Part shown: positions 13,036-26,957 of the stretch, one piece after another | Position numbering within the stretch: the first letter of the stretch is position 1 | How the letters are laid out: every line of letters begins with the position of its first letter | NCBI RefSeq assembly: GCF_000247695.1 | Contig: NW_004624854.1 | Span: forward strand, 4,195,689-4,259,688 | Reading direction: 5' to 3' | Length of the DNA stretch: 64,000 nucleotides | Origin: Heterocephalus glaber | Lineage: Eukaryota > Chordata > Mammalia > Rodentia > Bathyergidae | Program-made: the position numbers and the translations under genes | Notes under the pieces: model-generated | Seen by the model: only the letters and a program-made list of their open reading frames with translations | What the model was told of the DNA's origin: nothing | Database searches by the model: none

Positions 13036-14564
13036 AAATACAGTGAATGTCCCTCTATAGGAACTATTTAAATAATCATGTTCCTCAGCATTCCTAAGCT
13101 TGCAATAGTATTTGCATATACTGAACTTTAGACACGAATTCTGGGAAAATGGAGAGTCAGCATGTCATTGTTCTCTTAATTTCTATCCCCCAAGCCAAAA
13201 AGTCCCGAAGGAGGTAAAGCAGGGCTGCTTTCCTAGAAGTATGCTATGTCCTCGAGGCTAACTTAGCGTCTCAGCACTTGCCTGGCTGGAGAAACATTCA
13301 CGGACTCTCCCAGGAGAGGGAAGGGGTGATCTTTGCATGCTGTCACTCTTTCTTTGCACATCAGTAATACTGTAGATTTTAGGGCCCTTACCAATCACTC
13401 CGCTTTCATTCCACAGAGCATACATTAAAAGCCATAAATATAAGAACACATGCTTCTAATTATAAAAGTGGGTATCTTAAAAATAACCCAAAATCTTACA
13501 ATAAATTTATCATATCTCCTTTTTAATATCATTTAAAAGGAAGAGCTCAGCAAGGACCAGCAGAGAATAGATCGCAAAATTTTTAAAAATTAAGGAGCAA
13601 TGCCTAAATTCCTCAAATAAAACTAACATGAGTGAGATTGTATAAGGAGAAATTGAAAACATAAAGGCAGAACTGTTAAGAAAAATAAATATATCACCAA
13701 TGTAAACTATTACAATTACTGCATTTAGCCTTAAGCTTCCTTGCAACTAAAATAAAAAAGACATTATGATTGGATCAGTTTATTCTACAATTCTGAGTTC
13801 CTATCATATGCAAAGCAGTATCCTGAAGTTCACAAAAGTAAATACACAAACCTAGGTCTCTTCCAAATGGAACTTAAGTTTTCATTGTCTGATGAAATAA
13901 ATAAATAAAAAGATAAATTCAGAGACCAAAGACAAAATTTCACTGTGCTAAATTATATAGGAAATACATAGTGCAGGTCTTTTTACAAGATAGCTCAGGA
14001 AAACAGAATAGCTAAAATCTTCAACAGTGATTTTCATGAAATATGGCAAGAAGCTCTTCATATGGCTGGGGATTTTTTAATCAATTTTTGATAACATTCT
14101 AAAGCATCTCATTAAAATATGTATAACTTCATGATAGTGTTTCTGCTGCAGACTAAAGTAATGAGTTTCATTCATGTATATTTTGAAATTGGAAACAATA
14201 AATAAATAACACAGAAGTCCCAGGAGATCTCTGGAGGGGAGCATGCCCAACTCATTTGCCTCATGTAGCTATAGGTTAAACAGAAACTGGATAGCAGGAC
14301 AGTCAGAAAACCTGAGTGAAGATGAAGAATGTGCTGGATGGTAGCAGGTCTATTGGGAGAAAAAAATTCCTGGCATTAGTGGCTGGTAATGAGAAATATA
14401 GGGTTCCAGTTGAACGTTTCATTGTGTCAGTTCACCATTTCTTGTAACATTCAGGAAGGATTTAGTTTTAGAAAACTTCCCCTTTGGAAGTCCATTTCTT
14501 ATCTTTAAGCAATAATTAAAATACCAAACTCTGGACTGAAATATGGAAGAAAGAAACCAGGGAG

Positions 14565-14581
14565 ATATATATATATATATA
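14565..14581. repeat. (AT)n microsatellite
   Basis: About eight perfect AT units. Confidence 0.9.
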
Positions 14582-14754
14582 GTTAAACCAAATTCTACCC
14601 ATCCTATTCATACTCTTGACGATGCGGGGTTTTTCCACACTAAGCAGATACTGATGTCTTCAAAGGCTATCTAGATAGTCTTAGTGAACTGTCAAAATAA
14701 CTTGGTCTCCGAAGGAGCCAGTGCAATTTGCAAAGCCTCTTCAAACATCTTCTG

Positions 14755-14890
14755 CTTCAGTCTTCACAACAGACATGTGAGGGAGACATTATATGCATCT
14801 GACAGGTGAGAAATGGAGATTCAAGAGATTAAGTAGAAAGAGTATGTGATAGAGCAGAGGGTCAAGCCGTCACTGTTAATTCCAGAATAC
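14755..14890 (-). repeat. MIR SINE remnant, antisense
   Basis: 'CTTCACAACAGACATGTGAGG' followed by a 'GACAGGTGAGAAATGGAG' segment and 'AGAGATTAAGTAGA' matches the antisense MIR core order. Confidence 0.55.
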
Positions 14891-15049
14891 TGCAAATGTG
14901 AGCGGTGAGGGATGGAGGAAGAGGTGTTGCTTCTAACACGTGTAGGGCTTTGGGGACTGACTCTGCACCCTCAAGGTTAACTTCTTCGGAACTCCAGACT
15001 TATTCACCATGATATTAATGTTGCTGAGAGCTGCCCCAAGGAGGTACTG

Positions 15050-15330
15050 TTTTAAGATTTATGTCTATATGTTCCGACTATCTTTTTAAAAATTGTTAGC
15101 AGTACATGCTTACAGTGCATAATGATCGCATTCATCGTGGGCAGTTGGTACATGCACATAACACATATTGGTCCTTTTTCTATTCCCCACACACCTCACA
15201 TCTCCCCATTTGCCAAAGATCTACCTCCCTGTCTCCTTTTATCTTTTATTTTGCTCTTTATAAGTGCTATTTTGTTTGATTTCAAATTTTTCCTGTTTGG
15301 TTTTCTATTTCTCTACACAGACAAGAAAAA
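15050..15330 (-). mobile_element. L1 3'-end fragment, antisense
   Basis: The sequence (TTAGCAGTACATGCTTACAG ... GGTACATGCACATAACACAT ... 'TTGGTCCTTTTTCTATTCCC') parallels, phrase for phrase, the clearer antisense L1 3' end at 36035-36505. The 113-codon open frame over it (15122-15463) is repeat-derived. Confidence 0.55.
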
Positions 15331-15439
15331 GATCCAATTGTGTTTGCATCCCAGAAATCCTGCACTAATAAAAAAAAAAAAACCATTCAACACTTCTTTG
15401 CAGTACTTTGTAGTTTTACCAAGATCTGTTCACATTAGC

Positions 15440-15570
15440 TCATTTGTTCTAATGTCAACCTGATCAAACAGGGTTACGAACACAGGGAAAATAAAATTGA
15501 GGCTCAGAGAAGCTAAGTGACCGACCCAGAGCTGGTCACGAGATTTTGACCACCTTGAGCACCCACCTGT
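15440..15570 (-). repeat. MIR SINE remnant, antisense
   Basis: 'TTGAGGCTCAGAGAAGCTAA' then 'GTGACCGACCCAGAGCTGGTCACGA' variants are the hallmark antisense MIR core. Confidence 0.7.
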
Positions 15571-16377
15571 GGGAACAGGCACTTGCTTGATTTGCCTAAT
15601 GCCTGGCTCTGTTACTCCCCCGCTGTACATATGTAGCCATGAGTATCAAGTGGTTTTATATCATAGTTACAACATGAATTGAGTCAGTCATGTGGCAAAA
15701 TCTACATTTAAAATGGAAGCTTTTTCCATTTGCTCCCAAACACAAGGAGCACTTTGCTGGGAAACATGTTGTCTGGGCCAATAATTTGATCTGTAGGAAA
15801 TAAATAAATAGCAGCAAATGGAGGCAGCAGCTTGTAGCACAAATATTAGTATCAGCAGTGAAATAAATAGAAATGTTTGCCCAGCCTATTACAGTGCCAC
15901 TAGACTAGCCTAGAATATTTAAGTCCAGGAAATGAATTAAAATGTCAAGGTTTTCTCAAGATTCCTGAGGGAAAGTGTCTCAATTCAAGTATTTTCCCCT
16001 CTGGGATTTACATTACAGTGCCGCAAAATTCATAAAGCTTTCTATGAACTCTAACTCATAATTTTTCCTGCTCTCTTGAACTTCTGTGCTTTCATTGTTT
16101 TCCCCATAAAATCACAGAGCCAGTCATCTATAATATTATGTTCGTGGTAATAGATAAACACAGAAGTGGTATTTGCAATACAGATGAAGTTCACTGCAGA
16201 GGAGTTGTGTTGGGTCTGGTAGACACTGGAAAACTTTCTGTTTATGCCCCAGTTCATAAATGCATCCTGCATCATTTATGTGCACTTTTCTGATGTGAAA
16301 TACTCCTTGCTGAAACAAATTTCTCACCTAGAGCTGTTACTTATCTGTCTGCCTTACTCTTCCAGAAACGTGTGGCA

Positions 16378-16409
16378 GCTGGTTGAGTGGTGATAACCAC
16401 TCAACCAGC
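16378..16409. other. Perfect 14-bp inverted repeat with GATA loop
   Basis: The arm at 16378-16391 (GCTGGTTGAGTGGT) is exactly complementary to 16396-16409 (ACCACTCAACCAGC) across a four-base loop. It lies at the 5' edge of a MIR remnant in the large intron. Nothing else indicates a microRNA precursor, and the arms are short for one. Confidence 0.9.
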
Positions 16410-16590
16410 CAGGCCTGAATTTAAAGATGAGGCATCATTCATTGGGTATTTAAACTTGAGCTGATGAGTTGAACTTTCCGAGCCTCGGTTTGTCTGTTCA
16501 ATGAAAACAAGAGGCTGAATTCCCAAGGATTAAATGTGACATTAAGAGGCATCATGTGAAGCATTAGCAAGCATCTTAATGAGGCAGCTG
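16410..16590 (+). repeat. MIR SINE remnant
   Basis: 'CTTTCCGAGCCTCGGTTTGT', then 'GTTCAATGAAAACAAGAGG' and 'AAGGATTAAATGTGACATTA' follow the sense MIR order. The 5' edge may extend into the adjacent hairpin. Confidence 0.55.
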
Positions 16591-19500
16591 TTATTACTTC
16601 TGTTTGGTTCTGATGATTAGAAAGAATTTGTTTTAATGGGAAATGCAGCACAACGTATGGAATGTGGTCTGCCCATCTGATATGTACTCAAAGTTTATAT
16701 ATAAACCATTTATGGCCTCAATTACAATAAGTTTGCAAACTTGTTTTCTACCCAAGTCTTACAACAGCTTCTTACGAGAGACCTTCACTGACTTTTTATC
16801 CAAAGAGCAATATTTATTGCATAATATTTGTATGTTTTCAGCACCTTGATATGACTAAATAGTCACACTAAAAAGTTGAGTTTTCCTAGAGTCAACATAA
16901 TTTTATGTATGATATATTTTTGCCACTTAATAACATGATCACAAGATTATTAGCTCATGAGATTTAAATTAAAAATTAGTAGGAGGACCTAGCCTATGAT
17001 AGAATTACAAGATGATTATATCACTTATAATTCTTTCAAGGAGACCTTTAAAATTAATCATTTTTGCCCTGGGGTATATGTTTGAAGGACTTGCATGTTC
17101 TTTACTAAACAGAAACTTATGTAATGGTGAACAAGCAAAAAACAATATCAGGAATTAACAGAAATGTAGTATTTAAGAGTTGGTTTCTGTTTATGGGAAA
17201 CATTATTTTTTTCACTCAGAAATGTTAGTGTTCACAGGTTGATAATTAACACAGACACGTATTTTAAGAAGTGAGAACAAATGTTTTGAAAAAATCTGAT
17301 CATAAAGAAAGATAGGTCCACTTAGCATAGAAAGCAAAGAGAGAAAAGCCATTCAAACTTAAACACAAAGACATTGCCAGGGAAAAAGCCATAATCCTCC
17401 ACTTTATACACCCTGTCCACCCCCCAGCACGCTCTCTCCTTTCCTAAGAAGAGCAGTCTGAGCATCCTTAGAACGAATGAAACTGAAGTGAGAGTAGTAT
17501 GTCCCAATGCTTCATATACTTTCAAGACACAATGTTTTCCATAAAACAGTAAAAGGAATTCAAGCAGTTTACAAAAACATGTTCAGAGCGCTTTAATTTA
17601 CTGCTTTTGCTTATGAGTTTGATGTGCCCCAGACATATGAACCACTCTGTCAAATGCATTAGAAATTCATTTCTCGCATCTTGATGACTTGAGACTGTGT
17701 GCAAATACAGTGAACGGAAATACCCTAAAACACCTGTAAAGCACTCTGTCGGTGCTGAGGTGCAGGGCAGAAGGCTAGAAGATTCCTGTGGTGCACAGTT
17801 CCAGGGGGGCTTTGGAAGAGGTGTGGACAATGAGGCAGAAAGTCAGGCTTAATCAGTGACAGAAAACCAGCAAGGCAGTGCACCATGGTAGGAAGATTTG
17901 GAATACAGATGCGGAACGAGATAATGAGAGGATCACACTTGATATGTTAACTAGATTCACAACAGAAGCAGGGGGAGCTGTCAGACATGTAGACTGAGAA
18001 GTCTAAATTTTGTACACACCAAGAGAAAGCTGTCTTTCCATGATGAACTTCCATTAACCAAACTCAATGACTGAACACTGATTTGCACTGGGAAAATTCC
18101 CTAGAGGATGTCTATCCTCTGACCAGTGCATTGTCTCCCTAGAACTGAATTATCTGAAAAACTCAATTGAAATGTGGGTACTTAGTGAACCTAAGTAGAG
18201 CATATGTTCATTGGATGTTTAAGGCATCAAACTAAGACTGATACAGATCTCTAGAGAATTGCTCTCCAATGCACACAAATGAACCCAGCCCTTGGTGAGG
18301 GTCTCCTCTCTAGTCAGATTCACCGTCTGACTCTCCTTGGTCTGTCTCCATTCCTGAGTGGTTGCTCCTCCAAGCCACCTCTTTTTCCTAGAGATGGCCA
18401 GTTTAGTCAGGGTGAAATCGAAGCCTGCTCTCCGGGAGCCTTTGCTGATGGGAAGTCCCTGGAGGGCTCAGCCCGCAGACGTACCCTACACTCATTTCCC
18501 GGCTCCTGTGGGTCCTTTTATCCAACAGTACCCAAGAAATGACAGTATTTCTGTATAAATGGAGCCTTCCCTAGATGGCAAGTCCTTTCTGCATTTTCAG
18601 ACCTGCAAAAGGTTTTACACAAAGTTAACTTTGATGATAACTTTTTAACATATAATCCAGAAAGGTTTGACCTATAATGAAGAAAAATAAATAATTCTTA
18701 AAAAGCGAGTTTATTATTGCCAGGTTTTTCTAAGATGATTCGTAGTACTTATTTTAACGTATGTCAATAGCAACAAAGCAATTTTGGTGAATTGCTAAGG
18801 TTTAACTTCATGAAACCCAATCAGAATGAAACCAATGAGCTGTCCCACGTGGAACATGATGAAAGGTTTTGCAGGGAGCTGTTCATGAGTAACCATGTTT
18901 CATAGGGTGCAGTGATGTTCCTGGAAAATACATTCCAGACAATACAAAACTCTTTGCCCTTAAGCTTTCTTTCACATTTTATGAGGTTCATATGTGAGAA
19001 AATTCCTTTTTGAGGGTATGCCTTTAAAATTTTCCTTTAGTAATGAAAATAAACTTGTTTCTCTACAAAACCGTTAGTAGGGTTTTTTTAATCATTCAGA
19101 AAAATGAAGGCAGAAACCAACTCCATTTCTCCTCTGGAAATTAAGCATTTCAGAAAGATTGAGTTATTACTCTTCAGACTTTAAAACAACACATGATTAT
19201 CGTTTTCCCAGGGAGCAAATATCGAAATTCCCTTTTGCAGACTGATTGCCCAGGTACCTTCCCAATTATCCTGCACATCTTGTTACATTGATTCTTTTTT
19301 CTACTTGTGTTTGTGTCATTTGAAGAGGCCCCAAGGAAGTTGAAGGCTCCAAGGTGTTTGAAATATTTTCTGGCCAAAGGCCACTCCTACCCTACAGCCT
19401 TAGCCACATACCCATTGCACACCTTTGGCAAATATGCCTTTGTTATTGGCTTCCTGTTGTTAAAGAGATGTAGCTCTACATCCCTAAAGAAGAAGCAGTA

Positions 19501-22500
19501 GGCAAACAAAGAAGGTAGTTTTAATAAATTGTCCATGTCGTCTTCTATCCAGAGAACAATCCGTAACAAACACATCCATCAGCGAATGAGAGATGGCCCC
19601 TAACTCCTGTGTGTCTGGGTATATTGTCAGTACTGTGTTCAGTACTGTAGTCTATGTAGTTGTAGTTGATGCTGGTTCCTTTCTTCAAGTTAGCGTGCTT
19701 CTGAGCTCTTCACCTAGGCCACGAGTGGGTAAGTGCTCAGGAAGCACAGATCATTGTGATGTTATCCTAAGAAAATCATTATCATCTTCATTATAATCAT
19801 GATTAGCAGCAACAGCAGCAAAAAAAAAGTACAACTGGAATAGGCTCGATGAGTTCATTCCAAAACAAACTAGCAATTATATATGTTATTTGTTGCTTGG
19901 ATTCTCTAAGAGGCTATTCGCCAATGATGGGGATAATCATATTTATTTCTTAATTTCATTTGGATTATACAGCAAATGACTTCCAAATAGCAGATTGTAG
20001 GAGAAAGGGCTTGGAATAAGAATGCAGAAACTTTTGACACAGTTTCCAATGCCAACAGTGTCACAGTTCAGAAGTCCTGCTCTACAGTGCTGGCCGTGAC
20101 AACATCTAGAGAACTGAGACCTGGAAGTAGGGGGCCTTGTACGGTCCAGAGCTGGGGTCCTAATCATTTTTCAGTTCTCAAAAATTTTTGTTCCCCAAAA
20201 GGAGATACAATCCCAGATCAAGGTTCTTTTCATCTTCCTGCTTCAAATGCATAAGCACACTCTTTCCAAATGATCGTTGACTCATGTTGGAAATGTAAGA
20301 TTTCACAAATCAGAGGGAAATTTGTCTTTTGTGAGAGTGATGAAATGAAAAGTCATCTGGTGAAAGAGGAAGTTGCGCTCTTAGAGATCATAGGTTTGTG
20401 AGGAGCCGCACAGTCCTGGTTAGATCTCTTGTCTTACTCAGTATTCCTGATGGGTATTCTCCTACCTGGGACCCTGCTTTACCTCTGTTCAAAGCCACAG
20501 CATCTTTCTGTTCATGCTAGCTATTTCTTACAAATTTTAACAAAATTGCTGAACCCAACACTGCCTGTTTGAAAGATTTTTAAATGATGCCCTTTGAGGA
20601 GGCACCAGCAACCATTCCCAATCCTTATTATCCAGGCACGTCCCCCTTAGAAGTTTGGGTCCGCCTTGGCTCATGGCTGTACGTTTAAAACCCACTGGTT
20701 AAGTCCTGTTGAAACAGTTAACAGAAATTCTTAAAACTGGAATGCTTGTGTTGTTTATGAAAGGAAATATTGGATGCAGTATTAGGATTTGATGTTAATG
20801 AACAACTGTCATAGCTGAAGGAGAAGAGGAACCAAGATGTCTCCTAAATGACAATTTAGTACTCAGCTGTACTGATGCTGGGGAGGACACCAGTGTGCAT
20901 AAGCCCTCCCAGGAACAAGGACTGATCCTTGCAGCATCAGTATGTTGTCTCGCCAAGTGAAATAAAGTTATTGGCTTTGCAACAAGGACAATGAGGATAT
21001 TTGTTTAAAAAGACAACTTGAAAAAATAGCAGAGACAACAGGAAATGATAAATGAGCAAGTCTTTGCTACAGTAATTACTTTAGCATTGAAACAAATGAA
21101 TAACTTTCACAGAAATGCTATGCTCTGTCATAGATTATACCACTACCTGTTCTTGCAGGATCCTACTGTTGCCTTTTCTACAGAGAAAACTATCTAAGGA
21201 GGAGGAGTTGGTAAACAAGTTGTCTGAGAAATTTGCATTAATGTATTGAAAAACTTAAGACATCCCTTGTGAAAGCAGACTATCTCTGAAAGATACAATA
21301 GTTGTGTATGGATTTTTTGTTGTTTTTAAAATTACTTCCTCTACCCTAGTTTTATGCCAAAAGCTAAGTTGTTAAAAGAAAAATTGAAGCAAATCTTTCT
21401 GGTTTAGACAGGTGAAACAATATACACATATCTATAATCTGTTTATTAAGTGTAATTCTGTATGTGATACTGGGGTTTTTCTGGAAGGAAAAAAAAAGTT
21501 ATCAGAGAGCAACTTCTAAACCCAGTTGCTCGGTTTTCAAATGTCGTGTCATCATCAGAAGTCCCTTAGCCTCTCCAAGAACCTTAGAAATGAAGATGAC
21601 ATCTTCTTTGCCTTTTCCATGTTTTGGACACGAAAGCCTTTTGAGATGTGATTCTTTCACTGTGCTTATTAACCATTTCACAAATTTAGGGTGTGGATAC
21701 TCTGTTCTATGAAATTCTCCTACTCTCATCAAAGTTTTGACTATTTTCCAGTACAAGTAATGATTTAAATTACACAGTAAAATTTCATCCAGTTTTAACA
21801 AAATTGAAACTGAAGGCTTCTAAATTATACCTTCCCATTTTTGTGTATCAGTATATTAATTAAGTCATATAAAAAAGATGACCAACTATTGGGTACCATC
21901 TTCCCTTGACAGCATATAAAGCTTTGAATTTATGCCCACTGCTCTGCTCCCTTCTGATTGGCTTAAGTCCTACTTCAGGTCTGTCTTCCAGAAGCACAAG
22001 GGCTATTTGGGGTAACCATTTCTAATGTGGCAATAAATTTTATCCCCCCACACAATGTGTTCCTAAAGCAAAGAGACAGAAGAAATATTTGGGCAGAGTA
22101 TGTGTAGGTTGTTATTAGTCTAAGGCAATATTATTTGGTCTGTAAGAGATATCTGTTATAGAATGTAAGTATAACATTGTGTCAATTGAAATTAAGAATT
22201 AAAAGCATATCCCAGATAAGCTATAACCCCGCCTCTCCATATTTCAAAGTGTAGGGCCTTATTGAGAGGTTGCAGTGATCAGAGAAACATAAACTTTTGT
22301 AATACTCCAAAGGAGGGATTTGAGTTTTAATTTTCATCCTGTCTTATTCTAAATAGAAAAATTTTAAAATAACCAGTCTAATCACTGGTTATTAAGATTA
22401 AATTCTAACATCCTTCCATCATATCAATGAGCCTTTATCTGGTTTTTCAATTTCTTTGGAGAAATAGATTCCTTAACTTTTCTTGATCACCCAACTTATT

Positions 22501-25099
22501 TGTTAGTAATCTTTGATTATAAAAAGAAAACACTTCTTAATTAATATACCTTCCCATTGAGACTTGATATCCAAGGTTACCCTTTATTTCTTTAAAAAGA
22601 AAAATAAAAGAAAAGCAAGATTGGTATCTTGCCTTCATAGCTTATATCACCTTTACTTACCATAGTATTTTCAGAAGATGGGCTACCTAGGGCTTAGCAG
22701 AATACATCTACATGATATTATTAGACTTTGAATTTAATCTTGAGCCTTGAAATAGCATAGTTCATTCACTGCTCTATGTGACATTTTAAAAACCTGAGCA
22801 AACAGTATTATTCTTAGAAAAGAAAAGCCCTTTCTCACTAGATTCAGCATTTAGAAACAATATTGAATTGATTTGAATAAGAAAATTGTCTCTGAAAACC
22901 TGAAATGAATATAAACATTAGACAGATGATCTCACCTCTTATTTCTTGCCTTAGTCTTGTTCTCTGTCTTCTGAGTGGTTCTTAATATTCATTTAGACTT
23001 TGTATGTGCATAGATGCATCCCAGAGCTGGTTCCCTCGTATGTTCACTGGAGCTTACTGTACTGTGTGTGTTTCCAAGCTGGGATAGAGACCGATACCCT
23101 GGGGTGGAGCCCTCATAAGAAGAACCATGTTATAGTCAACCCACCAGGCGCTGTCATCTCAAATGTCAAGATCACCTGTATATTTTACTACTGTTTCTTC
23201 ACCCCCAAAACAAAAATGGTGCTTTTAGGTGAATAAAGTTCCCCTGCCTTGCCCTTCAGGCAGGATTCTTACATGCCTTGGAATGATAAAGGTTCATATC
23301 CTTTTTGCCCTAAGAAGGAGAAGGAGAAAAAAAACAGACTAGGATACATCATTAATCATGCTCACTGTCTACTGCAACACTGCCAAGAAAATGATCATCC
23401 TCGTTCACCCATCAATATTCCTGACACCTGTCTGAAAACTCAGGTCATGCATATCCATCTGCCTTTAGAGACGTGTCAATGTGAAGACAGCCCTTCACTA
23501 TTTTTAGGGTCATGTTAAAATTCTTCATCACCTGCCTGTCAGTTCATCCAGTTTGTCATATTATCCTGATCTACCAGTGGCTGTGACTGGTCATTTCCCC
23601 TTTGCATTGTGTGTTCAGAGCATGAGTGTGTAGGATGTTTTTGAAGTTGTCAAATAGGTGAGAGACAGTGGAGCCCCACTGTAGGTCAGAGTTCCCACCA
23701 AGAAATCACAATGCTCAGTGGCCCCTCAGGCTTAGGATGAAATTTGTACGTTAAGGGCTCCTCTGCCTACCGCAAGTTCCACTTCGAACTAGGCTCTGGT
23801 CAATGAAGTCTGGTTTCTAATGACTTTCATCAGAAAATCCACAATATTTCTGTCTTCAGAAATGGTTACAAGAGGTTAAAAGCATTCCTTACAACTTAAA
23901 TAAACCTAAAAATTTAGAGATCAAAGAGAAGCTATTCTGATAAAACTGCCAATACATCCATTCCTACGAATATGCTATATACAAAATGTAACATAAAACA
24001 AATTTAGATAGAAAAATATGATACAGCGTCAGAAACTCATGGTGGTATATCTATTATTTTTAATATAAATACCTTCATTTGTAAATCTAGCTTAGCTGGT
24101 TGGTCAAATTTTTTACAGGTATCAAGTCATTTTAACATTTTTTATTTTGTATGCAATGTAATTTAAAACAAGTGTAATTCCACCCTCACCTGTTTGGGTT
24201 TTTTTTCTCCTTTTACTGGTTTTTCATAGACTTTGTGAGGTCGGTTACAGTGTTTTTGAATAGTAGAGACATTTCCACGTAGGCGGGAATAGCTCACAAA
24301 CAGAGTTTAGTGCACCCTTGATTCTAGTTTTAGCAGCCCGCGGATCCTGGGGAGATGTGCGTGAGGCCCTGCCTTTGGCCGTAACCACCCTGAGTTTGAG
24401 TCCTTACACGTGCAGTGCAGATCTCTAATAGACAGTCCCCAGGGTCTGTCCGAGATGAAAGTCTACGTTCCTACTACTCTGTCCAGGGCTGGCTCAAAAT
24501 GCCACAGACTCAAGGGCTGAGTCCTTGCTGAACTATGTCTGCCTGGAATTTGCATAATATCAGAGTCCCAGAAAGGACTAGCGCAATGACTGCTGCTGAG
24601 TCAGCACTGCTGGCCTGCGCTCATCAAAATGGCAAGTTCTAAATCCAGAAGTAGCAGTTATTTTTAGACAGTATAGAGAGACAAATTTAATGGTGACACC
24701 CATGAAGTAAACGGCCCTCAATCTCAGGAGGCTGATATCCAGGACTTCAGGGTGGTGGATACAACAAAACTACCTGCAACCCACAAAATCAACACATGTG
24801 GATGACACGATGTTTTAGAGAAACCGATTTATTTTGCTCTTTGGAATCAGAATTTTCATTAGTGCATTTCATATGAGGATTCATCAGTTTATCATTAGTA
24901 CTGGTAATATGTGTTTTGCCTTTATGGAAATAAGGAAATGCAGGGACAAACCACATCAAAACCTCTCTAAATTCAGGACTTCATGTTATGCTAATAAACA
25001 TTCATATACTAAATTATATTTATTAGAATAATTTTATGTCAAGTAGATAATAAAGCATTAAAGAAATAAAATAATCTCATTTATTTTGCATTTAATTTG

Positions 25100-26110
25100 T
25101 GTCATGTATTAAACATACGACAAGCTGTCTCCTCTCTTTACGGTCTTCTTGGAGAATATGTGTGATGAAACCTTTTTCAGAGATGAAGGAAGTGCAGCTG
25201 AGAGACATCGGTGGGATAGCAGGGGTCGAGCCAGTGGAGCAACCGTGCAGGGTAAGGAGAGAAGCCAGAAAGCTCCAAAGAGAAGGAGAAGACGGGCTTT
25301 GCCCTGGGTTCACCTGACAGAGGAGAGGAGAAAGCGCTGTAAACACAGCGAGCAGCAGCGTAGGAAAGGTGCAGCTGCGGGCAGCGGGCCATCTTGGATG
25401 TGGAGAAGGTTGGTCCCGGCCACAGTACCCGGTGAGATGGAAACAACTGGAGCGAAGTGGAGCGGCATCTGCCAGCCTCCTCTGGGCGCTCTCATTGGCA
25501 GTGGAAGTTGAAATTTATCTTCTGCTCAATGGGAGCCATTGAATCATTTTAAATAATGTTAATTTTGCAAAAAAAAATAAATAAGAAAGAGACTGAGGAG
25601 GAAATCCTGGCAGCAGAGTGAGGAACAGGCTGGAAAGGGAAGAGAGAGGCAGGATGACTGAGAGGGAGATGGCAGTGAGGAAGACTGATGTTGTCAGCGG
25701 TGGTGGCAGCAAAGAGGAACATGTCTGAGCTGGGTTTGGGGAGATGATGAAGTTTGCTGACCGACCAGATCTGCATGCCGAGGGAAGCAGAGAGTCCGGA
25801 GAAATAGGAAGGCTCCTGGCTTGGTTGCCTGGATGAATGGTGGTTCCTTTCCCGGAGACAGCGAAGCATGAGGAAGAGCAGGTGTGAACCAGTCTGAGGA
25901 TGTCAGCACGGAAGCAAACCTGGGGGCTGCAGGTGTGGAGAAAGCAGAAATACATAAGGAAAGAAGAGCAGTGAGGTGGTGTCTTCTCAAGGACAGGCTG
26001 AGCCTGCAGGTGCCAGGGAGCTCGGTAGAAGCGAAGGCAAGGCCACCTGAGACGAGTGTCTGGAGAAGCGTGGGCGGGCAGCAAGGGGCAAATGGGAACT
26101 GAGCAGAGCT
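25100..26110. other. Purine-rich block, probably old repeat, no gene
   Basis: The + strand is G/A-rich with several overlapping open frames on both strands, for example 189 codons antisense at 25515-26084. The antisense translations are Ser/Pro/Leu-rich low complexity, as expected from the complement of a purine-rich strand. Phrases such as 'GAGATGGCAGTGAGGAAGAC' recall a widespread ancient mammalian repeat that I cannot name with confidence. No splice-bounded coding segment is visible. Confidence 0.4.
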
Positions 26111-26269
26111 GCCTGACTCCGCATGTCTCTTCTCCGCTCTCCAGTCAATGTCCTCGCAGGTTGAGAGTTGCATCTAAGAATGTCCTTCCTGTTCCCAAAC
26201 GTAGTTTCTGTGCAGTGATGCCTAAAGCTCATTCCTTCCCATTACCTTGTGGTTCCCTCTTCCCTTCCC

Positions 26270-26560
26270 TTCACCCCATCAGGAGGGCTCTGCCTGGCTC
26301 TCCCCCTGCCCACCACTGAGCTCCACCCACTCTCAGCCAATACTGTTTTATTTTCTTCACTGTTTTTAGCGCAAGCAGGACTTTGTTTGTGCATTTGCAT
26401 TTTTACCTTTGTTTATCTTCTGTCTTCCTTCCCTATACTGTCAACTCCACCAGGGCAGGACACTGATCCTGTACCTCATGATAAACGGGGAAAATGTAAC
26501 GCACAGTCGTAGGCGCACGGTGACTGCGTGTTGAAAAACTGAACGAGACTGGCCATCACC
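26270..26560 (+). repeat. L2-like LINE 3' remnant
   Basis: 'GTCAACTCCACCAGGGCAGG', then 'ACACTGATCCTGTACCTCAT' and 'CGCACAGTCGTAGGCGCACG' match the order of the L2 3' end (stop-region phrase, 'cagtgcctagcac', 'tagtaggcgc'). Confidence 0.6.
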
Positions 26561-26764
26561 CCTTTAGAAACCAAGCCTCTTGAGTTGGGGTTTTTTCCAT
26601 TTCAAAAAACTTTTATTTAAAGTATTAAGTTGCTTTGCTCATGAACTATTTCACAGTACTTTTAGGTTCTTCAAAGAAATGTAGCAGTAATCTTATTGGT
26701 AAGGTTTAATTTCTATATTAAAATAATAATATTTTCCTAAATGTCTTTAAAATGTGTCTCTTTT

Positions 26765-26855
26765 TATTTTTTTTATTTTTTAAATCCTTTTATTGGTGCA
26801 TTTTAGGTATATAATACGTTTTGAACTAAGATACATCATGTACAAGCCACATGAG
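26765..26855 (-). mobile_element. L1 3'-end fragment, antisense
   Basis: A T-rich start (reverse complement of an A tail) is followed by 'CCTTTTATTGGTGCATTTTA' and 'GGTATATAATACGTTTTGAA'. This closely parallels the start of the L1 fragment at 36035. It is interrupted by an ID SINE whose target duplication is CCACATGAG. Confidence 0.65.
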
Positions 26856-26957
26856 ACTTTGTTTTTTGTTTTTTGGGTTTTTTTGGTACCGGGGATTGAA
26901 CTCGGGTCCTTGCGCTTGCGCAGCAGGCGGCGAAACCACTGAGCTAAATCCCCGGCC
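26856..26957 (-). mobile_element. ID SINE inserted in L1, with target-site duplication
   Basis: Read on the minus strand, the body runs from 26957 (GGCCGGGGATTTAGCTCAGTGG) to about 26884, followed by a tail that is T-rich on the + strand. The A-box-like and B-box-like (GTTCAATCC) motifs are both present. CCACATGAG occurs at 26847-26855 and again at 26957-26965, consistent with a 9-bp target-site duplication. Confidence 0.9.

Noticed and set aside
25515..26084. 189-codon minus-strand frame with overlapping frames on both strands
   Set aside because: Several overlapping frames in one purine-rich block signal compositional bias, not a gene. No recognisable motif.
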